From Myroides odoratus (GTDB lineage: Bacteria; Bacteroidota; Bacteroidia; Flavobacteriales; Flavobacteriaceae): DNA of 64,000 nucleotides. The DNA is taken from positions 1 to 64,000 of the forward strand of contig NZ_LROZ01000022.1 in the NCBI RefSeq assembly GCF_001549985.1. Direction: 5' to 3'. Positions 16,880 through 27,132 of this stretch are shown here, piece by piece (the stretch's first letter is position 1; every line of letters begins with the position of its first letter). The notes below the pieces were generated by a model. That model did no database searches. It was not told the DNA's origin and was given only the letters and a program-made list of their open reading frames with translations. Both the position numbers and the translations under genes were made by a program.

Positions 16880-19642
16880 ATGAGCTTTTATAAGGATTAC
16901 ATCAACGAGATTGAAGAAAGAAAAAATCAAGGACTTAACCCTAAGCCAATTGATGGAGCTGAGCTATTAAGTGAAATTATAGCACAGATTAAAGATACAG
17001 AGAACGTGCACCGCGCAGAATCTCTTAAGCTTTTTATTTATAACGTTTTACCTGGTACAACTAGTGCTGCTGGGGTTAAAGCTAAATTTTTAAAAGAAAT
17101 CATCTTAGGTGAGGCTGTGGTAAGTGAAATTACACCTGCTTTTGCTTTTGAATTATTATCACACATGAAGGGTGGACCTTCTATTGAGGTGTTGTTAGAT
17201 TTAGCATTAGGAAATGACGTAGCAATCGCTCAAGAGGCTGCGAAAGTATTGAAAACGCAAGTATACTTATACGAAGCTGATACAGATCGTTTAAAAGAAG
17301 CATTCTTAAACGGTAATGCTGTAGCAAAAGATATCGTAGAAAGTTATGCAAAAGCAGAATTCTTTACTAAATTACCTGAAGTAGATGAAAAAATTGAAGT
17401 AGTTACTTTCATCGCTGGTGAAGGAGATATTTCGACGGATTTACTTTCTCCAGGGAACCAAGCACACTCTCGTGCAGATCGTGAACTTCACGGATTATGT
17501 ATGATTAGTACAGAAGCTCAACAACAAATCAAAGCTTTACAAGAATTACATCCTGGTAAAAAAGTGATGTTAATTGCTGAAAAAGGAACGATGGGAGTTG
17601 GATCTTCAAGAATGTCAGGGGTAAATAACGTGGCACTTTGGACAGGTAAACAAGCAAGTCCATATGTTCCATTCGTGAACATTGCTCCAATTGTTGCAGG
17701 GACAAACGGAATTTCTCCAATTTTCTTAACTACAGTTGATGTAACTGGAGGTATTGGAATTGACTTGAAAAACTGGGTGAAAAAAACAGATGCAGCTGGT
17801 GAAGTAGTTCGCAATGAAAAAGGAGAGCCTGTATTAGAAGAGGTTTACTCTGTAGCTACTGGTACAGTATTGACAATTAATACAAAAACAAAAAAATTAT
17901 ACAACGGAGATCAAGAGTTAATCGATATTTCGAAAGCTTTAACTCCACAAAAAATGGAATTTATCAAAGCAGGTGGATCTTATGCTATCGTATTTGGTAA
18001 AAAAATCCAAACATTCGCTTCAAAATTATTAGGAATGGAAGCTCCTGTAGTTTTTGCTCCTTCTAAAGAGATTTCTGTTGAGGGACAAGGATTAACAGCA
18101 GTTGAAAAAATCTTCAATAGAAACGCAGTAGGGGTAACTAACGGAAAAGTATTACATGCAGGTTCTGACGTTCGCGTAGAAGTGAATATCGTGGGATCTC
18201 AGGATACAACTGGATTGATGACTGCTCAGGAATTAGAAGCAATGGCAGCAACTGTTATTTCTCCTATTGTGGATGGTGCTTACCAATCAGGATGTCATAC
18301 AGCATCAGTTTGGGATAAAAAAGCACAAGCAAATATTCCGAAATTGATGAAATTCATGAATGATTTCGGTTTAATTACTGCACGTGACCCTAAAGGAGAA
18401 TACCACTCAATGACAGACGTTATCCACAAAGTATTGAACGATATTACAGTGGACGAATGGGCAATCATCATCGGTGGGGATTCACATACTAGAATGTCTA
18501 AAGGTGTTGCTTTTGGAGCAGATTCAGGAACTGTAGCTTTAGCTTTAGCAACAGGTGAGGCTTCAATGCCAATTCCAGAGTCTGTAAAAGTTACGTTTAA
18601 AGGAAACATGAAAGAACACATGGATTTCCGTGACGTAGTACACGCAACTCAATCACAAATGTTGAAACAATTTGGAGGTGAAAACGTGTTCCAAGGTAGA
18701 ATTATCGAAGTTCATATCGGTACTTTACTTGCAGACCAAGCGTTTACATTCACAGACTGGACAGCTGAAATGAAAGCAAAAGCGTCTATCTGTATTTCAC
18801 AAGATGATACTTTAATCGAATCATTGGAAATCGCAAAGAGCCGTATCCAAATCATGATTGATAAAGGAATGGATAACAAAAACCAAGTGTTACAAGGATT
18901 AATCAACAAAGCAAACAAGCGTATTGAAGAAATTAGAACAGGTGATAAACCTGCTTTAATGCCAGATGCAAATGCAAAATACTATGCTGAGGTTGTTGTT
19001 GATCTTGATATCATTGAAGAACCAATGATTGCCGACCCAGACGTAAACAATGATGACGTTTCTAAACGCTATACACACGATACAATTAGAGAGCTTTCTT
19101 TCTATGGTGGTGATAAAAAAGTAGATTTAGGTTTCGTAGGTTCATGTATGGTTCATAAAGATGACTTGAAAATTGTTTCTCAGATGTTGAAAAATATTGA
19201 AAAACAAACAGGTGCTGTGAAATTTAATGCTCCTCTTGTCGTTGCAGCTCCAACATACAACATCATTGATGAGTTAAAAGCAGAAGGAGATTGGGAATAT
19301 TTACAAAAATATTCTGGATTTGAATTCAGTGACCTTTTACCAAAAAACAATGCACGTACTGAATATGAAAACATCATGTATTTAGAGCGCCCTGGTTGTA
19401 ACTTATGTATGGGTAACCAAGAGAAAGCAGCAAAAGGAGATACGGTAATGGCTACATCAACTCGTTTATTCCAAGGACGTGTGGTAGAAGATTCAGAACG
19501 CAAAAAAGGAGAATCTTTATTAGCTTCTACTCCAGTAGTGGTTCTTTCTGCAATCTTAGGTAGAGTTCCAACAATGGAAGAATACAAAGCTTCTGTGGAA
19601 GGAATTAACTTGACTAAGTTCAAACCAATTTCGACAAAATAA
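16880..19642 (+). CDS. acnB: Aconitate hydratase B (bifunctional with 2-methylisocitrate dehydratase)
   Basis: AcnB isomerises citrate to isocitrate in the TCA cycle and in many bacteria hydrates 2-methylaconitate. The 920-residue protein has the AcnB order, with the HEAT-like N-terminal domain (1-160), then the swivel domain, then the three catalytic domains. The 4Fe-4S cluster cysteines appear at C756 (VGSCMVH), C840 and C843 (RPGCNLCMGNQ). The C756-C840 spacing is longer than in E. coli AcnB, so a small insertion (YLQKYSGFEFSDLL region) is likely. A second aconitase gene of the other family lies 600 bp downstream, behind a terminator. The E. coli protein can also bind mRNA when its cluster is lost, which makes the structured leader noteworthy. 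Confidence 0.97.
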   Translation: MSFYKDYINEIEERKNQGLNPKPIDGAELLSEIIAQIKDTENVHRAESLKLFIYNVLPGTTSAAGVKAKFLKEIILGEAVVSEITPAFAFELLSHMKGGPSIEVLLDLALGNDVAIAQEAAKVLKTQVYLYEADTDRLKEAFLNGNAVAKDIVESYAKAEFFTKLPEVDEKIEVVTFIAGEGDISTDLLSPGNQAHSRADRELHGLCMISTEAQQQIKALQELHPGKKVMLIAEKGTMGVGSSRMSGVNNVALWTGKQASPYVPFVNIAPIVAGTNGISPIFLTTVDVTGGIGIDLKNWVKKTDAAGEVVRNEKGEPVLEEVYSVATGTVLTINTKTKKLYNGDQELIDISKALTPQKMEFIKAGGSYAIVFGKKIQTFASKLLGMEAPVVFAPSKEISVEGQGLTAVEKIFNRNAVGVTNGKVLHAGSDVRVEVNIVGSQDTTGLMTAQELEAMAATVISPIVDGAYQSGCHTASVWDKKAQANIPKLMKFMNDFGLITARDPKGEYHSMTDVIHKVLNDITVDEWAIIIGGDSHTRMSKGVAFGADSGTVALALATGEASMPIPESVKVTFKGNMKEHMDFRDVVHATQSQMLKQFGGENVFQGRIIEVHIGTLLADQAFTFTDWTAEMKAKASICISQDDTLIESLEIAKSRIQIMIDKGMDNKNQVLQGLINKANKRIEEIRTGDKPALMPDANAKYYAEVVVDLDIIEEPMIADPDVNNDDVSKRYTHDTIRELSFYGGDKKVDLGFVGSCMVHKDDLKIVSQMLKNIEKQTGAVKFNAPLVVAAPTYNIIDELKAEGDWEYLQKYSGFEFSDLLPKNNARTEYENIMYLERPGCNLCMGNQEKAAKGDTVMATSTRLFQGRVVEDSERKKGESLLASTPVVVLSAILGRVPTMEEYKASVEGINLTKFKPISTK

Positions 19643-20243
19643 TATTTTGTGAGAGATGGGAGAAGGGAAAGTAGAGAAGAGTGAAATTTTCTAATGTAAG
19701 ATAAGCTTCCTTTAACCGAAAACTCTAACAACTTCATATAAAACAGAGCCCTCACTTAATAGGGGGGGACTGTTTTAAAACATTGAATACATACAAAAAA
19801 GCTTGCGTTTTTTAATGCAAGCTTTTTTTATATTGTCAATTCTCGATTACGTCTCATTTCCCTTTTCTTCTTATTTTTTTTTTGGAAAGAAGAAAGAAGA
19901 AAACACTAAATTGAGCATACATTTATCATTATTAATTGATTTAGTTCTTGATTGTGATTTTCTATCTAATATGTCTTAATACAAGAAGAGACGTATCCAA
20001 TATGTTTATAGGATATCATCTTCATATTAGGATAGATTTTATTTTATGTGTTCACTAGGGATGAAGTAATAAAAAGCAAATACATTTAAGTATTGAAAAT
20101 TCACTTCTTTCCCTTTTCTTCTCTCCTCTTTCCAATAAAATAGAATCATTTTAAATATTTCCTTTTAACATTTCCATAATTTTTGTCTGCATTAAAAGCG
20201 GTAAATTGTGTTATAAATTAAACATTTAAAAAGAATTGTTATT
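19643..20243. other. Intergenic region between the two aconitase genes
   Basis: About 600 bp without a gene. It holds a terminator at 19795-19829 and two pyrimidine/purine tracts: 19855-19906, where CTTTTCTTCTT faces AAGAAGAAAAC as a long imperfect inverted repeat, and 20101-20135. The acnA promoter is probably in the last 80 bp (a TAAATTGTG at 20202-20210 is only a partial -7 match). Nothing else is evident. Confidence 0.55.
19795..19829 (+). terminator. Terminator of acnB
   Basis: AAAAAAGCTTGC and GCAAGCTTTTTT form a 12-bp stem with a 10-base loop and a T tail. Confidence 0.9.
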
Positions 20244-22505
20244 ATGGCTTTTGATATTGAAATGATTAAAAAAGTGTATGAAAAGATGCCAGATCGCGTA
20301 GCAAAAGCACGCGAATTAGTTGGACGTCCTTTGACACTTACAGAGAAAATTTTATACACACACTTATGGGAGGGTATGCCTGCGCAAACCTTTGAACGAG
20401 GGAATGATTATGTTGATTTTGCTCCAGATCGCGTTGCTTGTCAAGATGCAACAGCACAGATGGCGTTATTGCAATTTATGCATGCTGGAAAAGAAAAGGT
20501 AGCTGTTCCTACAACCGTACATTGTGACCACTTAATTCAAGCAAAAGTAGGAGCTGCAACAGATTTAAAAGTAGCAGAAACCCAATCTTCGGAAGTATTT
20601 AATTTTCTATCTTCTGTATCAAATAAATATGGAATCGGATTCTGGAAACCAGGAGCTGGAATTATCCACCAAATTGTTTTAGAAAACTATGCTTTCCCAG
20701 GAGGATTGATGATTGGAACGGATTCACATACAGTAAATGCAGGTGGATTGGGAATGTTGGCTATCGGAGTTGGGGGAGCAGATGCTGTGGATGTAATGTC
20801 GGGCATGGCTTGGGAATTGAAGTTTCCAAAATTAATTGGCGTGAAGTTAACCGGAAAATTAAACGGATGGACGGCACCGAAAGATGTAATTTTAAAAGTA
20901 GCGGATATCCTTACGGTAAAAGGAGGAACTGGAGCTATTGTTGAATATTTTGGAGAAGGCGCTTTATCGATGTCTTGTACTGGAAAAGGAACCATCTGTA
21001 ATATGGGGGCAGAAATTGGAGCGACAACTTCAACTTTCGGTTATGATGATTCAATGCGTCGTTATTTAGCTGCAACAGGACGCCAAGATGTAGTCGATGC
21101 AGCAGATAAAGTGGCTGAACACTTAACAGCGGATGCTGCAGTATATGCAAACCCAGAGCAATACTTTGATCAATTAATTGAAATTAACTTATCAGAATTA
21201 GAGCCACATATCAACGGACCTTTCACACCAGATAGAGGAACACCTGTATCGAAAATGCGAGAAGATGCAGAAAAGAATGGTTGGCCGTTAAAAGTAGAGT
21301 GGGGGTTAATTGGATCTTGTACAAACTCTTCGTATGAAGATATGTCAAGAGCAGCTTCGATTGTAGAACAAGCCGTTAAAAATGGAATTACGCCTAAAGC
21401 TGAATTTGGAATTAATCCAGGATCAGAGCAAATTCGCTATACTATTGAACGTGATGGAATCATTGAGACGTTTGAAAAAATGGGAACCAAAGTATTTACC
21501 AATGCTTGTGGACCGTGTATTGGACAATGGGATCGTGAAGGAGCTGATAAGGGAGAAAAGAATACAATTGTACATTCGTTCAACCGAAACTTCTCTAAAC
21601 GTGCCGATGGGAATCCAAATACCCATGCTTTCGTTACTTCTCCAGAAATGGTAGCTGCGTTAGCTATTGCAGGAGATTTGGGATTCAATCCAATTACAGA
21701 TACGTTAATCAATGACGAAGGACAAGAAGTAAAATTATTGCCTCCGACAGGAGATGAATTGCCTACAAAAGGATTTGATGTAGAGGATCCAGGGTACCAA
21801 GCACCAGCCGCAGATGGTTCAAGTGTAGAAGTAATCGTTTCTCCAACATCGAGTCGCCTTCAGCTGTTAGAACCGTTTGCTCCTTGGAATGGACAAAATA
21901 TTACAGGAGCTAAATTATTGATTAAAGCTTTTGGAAAATGTACAACGGATCACATCTCTATGGCGGGTCCATGGTTGCGTTTCCGCGGTCACTTAGACAA
22001 TATTTCAGACAATATGTTGATTGGTGCTGAAAATGCATTTAATCATTTAACGAATAAAGTAAAAAACCAATTGACGGGCGCATATGATGCAGTACCTGCA
22101 GTACAACGCGCGTATAAAGCAGCAGGAATTCCTTCTATTGTTGTGGGAGACCAAAATTATGGAGAAGGGTCTTCTCGTGAGCATGCGGCTATGGAGCCTC
22201 GTCATTTAGGGGTTACTGCAGTATTAGTGAAATCATTTGCTCGTATTCACGAAACAAACTTGAAAAAACAAGGAATGTTAGCTCTTACGTTTGCAAATGA
22301 AGCAGATTATGACAAAGTACAAGAAGATGATACCATCAACTTCTTAGACTTAACTGAATTTGCTCCTGGAAAACAATTGCACTTAGAATTTGTCCATGCA
22401 GACGGATCTAAAGACGTAATTGCAACCAATCATACCTATAATGCGAGTCAAGTGAATTGGTTTAAAGCTGGATCTGCTTTGAATTTAATTGCAGCTGGTA
22501 AATAG
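20244..22505 (+). CDS. acnA: Aconitate hydratase, mitochondrial type
   Basis: A second aconitase, of 753 residues. The cluster cysteines are C359 (GSCTNSS), C422 and C425 (ACGPCIGQ), almost the numbering of mitochondrial aconitase (358, 421, 424 in the pig enzyme), and the C-terminal [17 protein letters not shown] signature is intact. By length and cysteine numbering it resembles the eukaryotic mitochondrial enzyme more than the roughly 890-residue AcnA/IRP group of proteobacteria; such proteins are known in Bacteroidota. It has its own terminator. Having AcnB next door suggests division of labour, for instance stationary-phase or oxidative-stress use against vegetative use as in E. coli, but that is inference. 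Confidence 0.95.
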   Translation: MAFDIEMIKKVYEKMPDRVAKARELVGRPLTLTEKILYTHLWEGMPAQTFERGNDYVDFAPDRVACQDATAQMALLQFMHAGKEKVAVPTTVHCDHLIQAKVGAATDLKVAETQSSEVFNFLSSVSNKYGIGFWKPGAGIIHQIVLENYAFPGGLMIGTDSHTVNAGGLGMLAIGVGGADAVDVMSGMAWELKFPKLIGVKLTGKLNGWTAPKDVILKVADILTVKGGTGAIVEYFGEGALSMSCTGKGTICNMGAEIGATTSTFGYDDSMRRYLAATGRQDVVDAADKVAEHLTADAAVYANPEQYFDQLIEINLSELEPHINGPFTPDRGTPVSKMREDAEKNGWPLKVEWGLIGSCTNSSYEDMSRAASIVEQAVKNGITPKAEFGINPGSEQIRYTIERDGIIETFEKMGTKVFTNACGPCIGQWDREGADKGEKNTIVHSFNRNFSKRADGNPNTHAFVTSPEMVAALAIAGDLGFNPITDTLINDEGQEVKLLPPTGDELPTKGFDVEDPGYQAPAADGSSVEVIVSPTSSRLQLLEPFAPWNGQNITGAKLLIKAFGKCTTDHISMAGPWLRFRGHLDNISDNMLIGAENAFNHLTNKVKNQLTGAYDAVPAVQRAYKAAGIPSIVVGDQNYGEGSSREHAAMEPRHLGVTAVLVKSFARIHETNLKKQGMLALTFANEADYDKVQEDDTINFLDLTEFAPGKQLHLEFVHADGSKDVIATNHTYNASQVNWFKAGSALNLIAAGK

Positions 22506-22587
22506 CGTAGTGGAGAAGGGAAATTGGAAAGGGGAAAATGAAGAGTTTGATCAACCGATTACTCAACTAACAATATCGACATTACAT

Positions 22588-22620
22588 AAAAAAGCGAAAG
22601 ATTTTATCTTTCGCTTTTTT
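22588..22620 (+). terminator. Terminator of acnA
   Basis: AAAAAAGCGAAAGAT pairs with ATCTTTCGCTTTTTT (15 bp, TTT loop). Confidence 0.92.
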
Positions 22621-22662
22621 ATTATAACGTGTTTATTGGTTTATATAGTTATGGATTATGAG

Positions 22663-22746
22663 TTAAGGGTTAAGGGTTAAGGGTTAAGGGTTAAGGGTTA
22701 AGGGTTAAGGGTTAAGGGTTAAGGGTTAAGGGTTAAGGGTTAAGGG
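22663..22746. repeat. 12 perfect tandem copies of TTAAGGG
   Basis: A pure heptamer array of 84 bp follows acnA and ends in GGGGGGATCCC. It is telomere-like in form only. The G runs could form a quadruplex on the plus strand, and the array is a good candidate for slipped-strand length variation. Confidence 0.97.
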
Positions 22747-22749
22747 GGG

Positions 22750-22792
22750 ATCCCTTTTCCAATTTCCTCTTTCCCCTTTCCTCTTTCCATTC
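22750..22792. repeat. Polypyrimidine tract
   Basis: TCCCTTTTCC, TTTCCTC and TTTCCCC near-repeats run up to the stop codon of the LysR gene. They resemble the tracts at 9961 and 20101. Confidence 0.7.
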
Positions 22793-23685
22793 TAAAGTTG
22801 ATTGTATTCTTCTTTATCTTCTGCTTTCAATAAATTGATAAAATAAATAGCCGCTTTTTTCTGGTAACTATCTTTTAAACGCAAGGTGACCGCTTCTCTT
22901 CTCATGTTCTTATTGCGAATAGGGATGGCACATAAATCTTTTTCACCATGTACGGTCGCTAGGGTAAGAATCGTTTGAAAAGCCCCAGTACGCACCAAAT
23001 CGACGATTGTAGCTGTGTAGTTCACTTCTACAGTTACATTTGGGTGAATTTTGTATTTTTCAAATTGACGATCTAAGAAGTCGCGGGTACTGAATCCTTT
23101 GACAGGAAGTGCTAAAGTCAATTGCTCCACTTCCTTCAGGTCGATACTTTTCTTCGTTGCTAAAGGACTTGTGGCAGCAACAATAACAGCCATATCTGAA
23201 CTCATAATGGGTTCGTGTACAAGTTCATCACTGTGTTTGCCTTCATAGAAGGTCAAGGCAAAGTCAATCTCTTGTTTGAGCAAAGCGTCAATTAATTCGG
23301 TTGTGGTTCCAAAAGTCACTTGCAATTTAATTTTAGGAAATTGTGCGATGAAATTTTTAAACGCATTAATAACAATCGATTTGAGTCCCCAAGTCAAGCC
23401 AATATTCAACGTACCCGTGTTCACTTGCTTTAAATCATCGAGGATGAGTTTGCCATCATTGGATGCTTGAATACTCTTTTCTGCATAAATAGCAAAAAGT
23501 TCGCCTGCTTCAGTAATGGAAACACGTTTACCAATGCGATCAAATAGGGGAATGCCCAATTCCTCTTCTAATTGTTTAATCTGTTGAGAGAGTGTGCTCT
23601 GTGTGATGAATAGCTCTTTCGCGGCTTCCGTAAAATTGAGAAGCTCTTTTGCTTTTAAAAAATACTTGAGTTGTCTTAGTTCCAT
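22792..23685 (-). CDS. LysR-family transcriptional regulator
   Basis: A 297-residue LysR protein. The winged helix-turn-helix is at residues 1-60 (LRQLKYFLKAKELLNFTEAA, then TQSTLSQQIKQLEEELG), followed by the periplasmic-binding-like effector domain (GTLNIGLTWGLKS onward). It diverges from an MFS transporter gene with 93 bp between starts, the classic LysR arrangement, so it probably controls that transporter in response to a compound it handles. The shared spacer has GATTGAT twice, 17 bp apart (23686 and 23703), a possible binding site. The effector is unknown. Confidence 0.92.
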   Translation of the reverse strand: MELRQLKYFLKAKELLNFTEAAKELFITQSTLSQQIKQLEEELGIPLFDRIGKRVSITEAGELFAIYAEKSIQASNDGKLILDDLKQVNTGTLNIGLTWGLKSIVINAFKNFIAQFPKIKLQVTFGTTTELIDALLKQEIDFALTFYEGKHSDELVHEPIMSSDMAVIVAATSPLATKKSIDLKEVEQLTLALPVKGFSTRDFLDRQFEKYKIHPNVTVEVNYTATIVDLVRTGAFQTILTLATVHGEKDLCAIPIRNKNMRREAVTLRLKDSYQKKAAIYFINLLKAEDKEEYNQL

Positions 23686-23778
23686 GATTGATCGTTTTTA
23701 CCGATTGATGTTATAGAAAAATACCGTTTTACAAATTTAGAACTTAAGCTTAACTTTACTTCAAATATCAAGATAAAA
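23686..23778. promoter_or_regulatory. Divergent control region, LysR gene and MFS gene
   Basis: The 93-bp spacer contains a direct repeat GATTGAT at 23686-23692 and 23703-23709, close to the LysR start, and an A/T-rich ACAAATTTAG toward the transporter. LysR proteins typically bind such a spacer; the exact site is inferred. Confidence 0.45.
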
Positions 23779-24999
23779 ATGGCAACAACCGCTTATGTTG
23801 ACTTTAGCGAGGCAGAAAAAGCAGTCAAAGGTAGTGTGCGCTACAAGCGAATCAAATGGGGTATCTTTTTAATAGGAGTCTCAGTGTTCGCCCAGTTGTA
23901 TAACTATCAACCGCTCTTGTCAGAAATCACTCAATTTTTTGCGATAACCCCTGCTGAAAGTAGCTATTTGGTTTCAGCATCTACGTTTGGAATGGCTATT
24001 GGATTACTATTGTTTGCCTTTATAGCGGATCGTTACCCTCGCAAAGATATTATGTTGTTCTCCTTGGTGACTTCTACCTTGTTGACTTTGTTGTCTGTAT
24101 TTGTATATGATTTTGCACTACTAATCAATATTAACTTTTTAAAAGGAATCTGTATCTCTGGTGTATCTGCGGTTACGTTGGCCTATTTAGCAGAAGAAAT
24201 CGATTCCAAATCCATAGGAACGGCGATTAGTTTTTATCTCGCAGGGAATACCTTTGGGGGAATGTTTGGGCGTATAATTGCCGCTTTAGTCAGTGGTTGG
24301 TTTAATTGGCAAATTGCAGTGCTTACTATTGGTTTGCTTGCTTTTAGTATTGCCATTGTATTTTACTATCTTTTTCCGGAATCTCAATTTTTTCAACCTC
24401 AAAAAGTAAAATTTAATAAGAAAATGCGCCAGATGCAAAGCATCTTTCGAAATAAGAAAATCTTAGCGATGTATGTTGTTGCGATTTGCTTAATGGGAAC
24501 TTTCGTCAGCATTTATAATTATTTGGGGTTTAAATTAGAAGCACCACCCTATAGTTTACCTCATTATATCATTGCTCTAATTTTCTTGATGTATGCTTTT
24601 GGTATTGTTGGTAATTTAGTTGCAGGGCGCTTATCCGATCGCTATGCAGCTAAGAATATCTTATTATTAGCCTTGACCTTATTACTGTTGGGATTAGGAT
24701 TGATGTATATCGCTAATTTAGCTGTCATTTTATTGGGGTTGACGATTTTTACGGTTGCTTTTTTTAGCGGACACACCATTGCTAGCCGTGTAGTTACCCA
24801 ATTGGGAGGCAAGGCGAAAAGTTCAGCAACTGCTTTGTATTGGTTCTTTTACTATATGGGTTCTACTTTAATTGGAAGTTCGACTGGTTTTTTTATCAAC
24901 AACGACAATTGGGGTGGATTCTTTATTACCCTTGTGATTTTAGCTTCTCTTGCGTTGCTATCTACTTATGTTACAACGAGAAGTAGAACTGCTAAATAA
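23779..24999 (+). CDS. MFS transporter, YnfM/arabinose-efflux-like
   Basis: A 406-residue major facilitator protein with about 12 membrane segments. The MFS loop 2-3 signature is visible as FAFIADRYPRKD near residue 75 and again in the second half as LVAGRLSDRYAAKN, and the first helix region contains FAQLYNYQPLLSEIT. Proteins of this kind (YnfM-like) export drugs or metabolites by proton antiport. The substrate is unknown; the divergent LysR gene suggests inducible expression. Confidence 0.88.
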   Translation: MATTAYVDFSEAEKAVKGSVRYKRIKWGIFLIGVSVFAQLYNYQPLLSEITQFFAITPAESSYLVSASTFGMAIGLLLFAFIADRYPRKDIMLFSLVTSTLLTLLSVFVYDFALLININFLKGICISGVSAVTLAYLAEEIDSKSIGTAISFYLAGNTFGGMFGRIIAALVSGWFNWQIAVLTIGLLAFSIAIVFYYLFPESQFFQPQKVKFNKKMRQMQSIFRNKKILAMYVVAICLMGTFVSIYNYLGFKLEAPPYSLPHYIIALIFLMYAFGIVGNLVAGRLSDRYAAKNILLLALTLLLLGLGLMYIANLAVILLGLTIFTVAFFSGHTIASRVVTQLGGKAKSSATALYWFFYYMGSTLIGSSTGFFINNDNWGGFFITLVILASLALLSTYVTTRSRTAK

Positions 25000-25075
25000 G
25001 AAGTATACGCTGTTATTGTTTCCGTTTTGTGAGAAAATGCTCTATTTTCGTACCTGTTTTTAAATAAATAACAAC

Positions 25076-26392
25076 ATGAACGAAAATATAGATCAAAACA
25101 TTGTATTGGCTATTGATGAAAAACCCAAAGTAGGACAATGGTTATTGTTGAGTATTCAACATCTATTTGCCATGTTTGGGGCAACGGTATTAGTCCCTAC
25201 CTTAACCGGAATGGATCCTGCCATTGCATTGATATCAAGTGGAATAGGTACTTTGGTTTTTATCGCCATTACGAGAGGAAAAGTTCCTTCGTATTTAGGG
25301 TCTTCTTTTGCTTTTATTAATCCCATCATTGCTATTAAGGCAATGGAACAAGTTACAACAAATGATGTTCCTGTGGGAAGTTTCTTAGTAGGAAGCTTTT
25401 TGGTGGGTGTGGTATATGCTTTAGTTGCTCTTTTAATTGCTAAAGCGGGTACCAATTGGTTGATGAAATTATTACCTCCTATCGTAGTGGGACCTGTGAT
25501 TATGGTTATCGGTTTGGGCTTGGCAAGTACAGCTGTTGGGATGATTACCAATAATCCCAAAGGTGACTATGATATTACTTTTGTTACGATTGGTTTAGTG
25601 ACGTTAATGATTACTATTGTTGCCGCTATTTTTACCAAGGGATTTTTAAGTGTAATCCCTGTTTTGGTTGGTATTGTTGGTGGGTATATTTTTTCAGCAA
25701 CTATGGGAGTAGTCAACTTTACTCCTGTAATGGAAGCTGCTTGGTTTCAAATTCCAAATTTTACTATTCCTTTTGTAGATTATACACCGAGCGTAACATT
25801 ATATGTTGTATTTGTGATGTTGCCTGTGGCTATTGTACCTATTGCAGAACACATCGGACATCAATTGGTATTGAGTAAAGTTGTCAATAAAGATTTAATT
25901 AAGGACCCCGGGCTAGATCGTTCGATGCTAGGAGATGGAGTAGCTACGATGTTAGCCTCTTTAATTGGTGGACCACCCAATACAACGTATGGAGAAAATA
26001 TAGGAGTATTAGCAATTACGCGTGCTTTTAGTATTTATGTATTCATTGGAGCTGCTTGTTTTGCTATTTTATTTGGATTTTGTGGAAAAATAACGGCATT
26101 GTTAGCTACTATTCCGTCTCCTGTAATGGGCGGAGTATCCATTTTGTTGTTTGGAATTATTGCTTCAAGTGGTTTGCGTATGTTGGTAGAAAATAATGTA
26201 GATTTTAAAGTAAAACGCAACTTAATTATCTCTTCTGTCATTTTAATCATTGGAATAGGGGGTGCAGCGATTCATATTGGTGATTTAATGTCCATTGAAG
26301 GGATGGCTTTAGCTTCCATTATTGGTATTATTTTAAATATTGTATTGCCAGGAAGGAAAGAAATTACCTTTGATGATATGTTTAAGGAATAA
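25076..26392 (+). CDS. uraA: Uracil-xanthine permease (NCS2 family)
   Basis: A 438-residue NCS2 nucleobase:proton symporter. The UraA substrate site is intact: PIAEHIGHQ (Glu and His of TM8) and TYGENIGV (Glu of TM10), with a QHLFAMFGATVLVPTLTG opening. These favour uracil over purines, though a xanthine or urate role cannot be excluded. It stands 76 bp after the MFS gene. A partial promoter match (TATTTTCG at 25043-25050) precedes it. No pyrimidine riboswitch or PyrR site is visible. Confidence 0.93.
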   Translation: MNENIDQNIVLAIDEKPKVGQWLLLSIQHLFAMFGATVLVPTLTGMDPAIALISSGIGTLVFIAITRGKVPSYLGSSFAFINPIIAIKAMEQVTTNDVPVGSFLVGSFLVGVVYALVALLIAKAGTNWLMKLLPPIVVGPVIMVIGLGLASTAVGMITNNPKGDYDITFVTIGLVTLMITIVAAIFTKGFLSVIPVLVGIVGGYIFSATMGVVNFTPVMEAAWFQIPNFTIPFVDYTPSVTLYVVFVMLPVAIVPIAEHIGHQLVLSKVVNKDLIKDPGLDRSMLGDGVATMLASLIGGPPNTTYGENIGVLAITRAFSIYVFIGAACFAILFGFCGKITALLATIPSPVMGGVSILLFGIIASSGLRMLVENNVDFKVKRNLIISSVILIIGIGGAAIHIGDLMSIEGMALASIIGIILNIVLPGRKEITFDDMFKE

Positions 26393-26455
26393 TATTGTGA
26401 ATATATTAAATAAAAAAGGTTAAAAGTTATTAAAAATAAAATTAATAATTTTTAT

Positions 26456-26487
26456 TTGGCAATATGGGTGTAAGTTTTATATATTTA
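26456..26487 (+). promoter_or_regulatory. Predicted promoter of the TlpA-like gene
   Basis: TTG at 26456-26458, 21 bp, TATATTTA at 26480-26487 (one mismatch to TAnnTTTG), 18 bp before the ATG. Confidence 0.55.
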
Positions 26488-26505
26488 TGCTAAATAAATT
26501 TAGGT

Positions 26506-27084
26506 ATGTTTAATAAAGGTGAAAAAAAGAAAAAGGGATGGATAGGTAATTTGGTTTTTATCCTTATTCTTTTTGTGCTGTTATTCACTCCATTGGGGAC
26601 AACGTTTAAGGTTTGGGTGAATCAATTATTGGCCATGAGCCCCAGTTTAGAAAAGCCGGAAAATTTTGAACAAGTGAGTTTAGATGGTTGGACTTTGTTA
26701 GATGAAGAAGGCCGTGTATTTGATATGGCTGATACCAAAGGAAAAGTAGTGATACTGAATTTTTGGGCTACTTGGTGTCCACCTTGTATTGCAGAAAAAC
26801 CTAGTTTTCAAGCCTTGTATGATGATTATAAAAATAGCGTTGTCTTTTTATTTGTCACAACCGATACCCCTGAAAAGGTAAAAGTATTTAAAGAGAAACA
26901 TGGATATACCTTACCGAGTTATTTTCAACAAGATGGACCACCTGCAGCATTATATTCGACTTCATTGCCTGCTTCTTATGTAATTGATAAGAAAGGAAAT
27001 ATTGTCGTTCAGAAGTTCAGAGCCGCCGATTGGAATAGCTCTAAATTTAGAGTTACCTTGGATGAGTTGATTCAAGCAAAATAA
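26506..27084 (+). CDS. TlpA/ResA-like membrane-anchored thioredoxin
   Basis: A 192-residue thiol-disulphide protein. An N-terminal membrane anchor (residues 13-30, preceded by KGEKKKKG) places a thioredoxin fold outside the inner membrane; the active site is WCPPC (C91, C94) within NFWATWCPPC. Members of this group reduce cysteines of apocytochrome c or act in periplasmic thiol homeostasis. No cytochrome gene is adjacent (CcsBA lies 35 kb away), so the target is unknown. A well-placed promoter and a private terminator show it is monocistronic. Confidence 0.92.
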   Translation: MFNKGEKKKKGWIGNLVFILILFVLLFTPLGTTFKVWVNQLLAMSPSLEKPENFEQVSLDGWTLLDEEGRVFDMADTKGKVVILNFWATWCPPCIAEKPSFQALYDDYKNSVVFLFVTTDTPEKVKVFKEKHGYTLPSYFQQDGPPAALYSTSLPASYVIDKKGNIVVQKFRAADWNSSKFRVTLDELIQAK

Positions 27085-27086
27085 AT

Positions 27087-27119
27087 AAAAAAGTCTTTGG
27101 TTTACCAAAGACTTTTTTT
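27087..27119. terminator. Bidirectional terminator, TlpA-like gene and lipoprotein gene
   Basis: AAAAAAGTCTTTGG pairs perfectly with CCAAAGACTTTTTT across TTTA. Confidence 0.93.
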
Positions 27120-27132
27120 GTTGATCCATTAG

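Noticed and set aside
19180-19755. 191-codon minus-strand frame opposite the end of acnB
   Set aside because: It lies almost wholly within the well-supported acnB coding sequence and has no family features.
22663-22746. CRISPR or telomere interpretation of the TTAAGGG array
   Set aside because: There are no spacers between copies, so it is not CRISPR, and the array lies inside a replicon, not at an end. No other CRISPR-like array was seen in the window.
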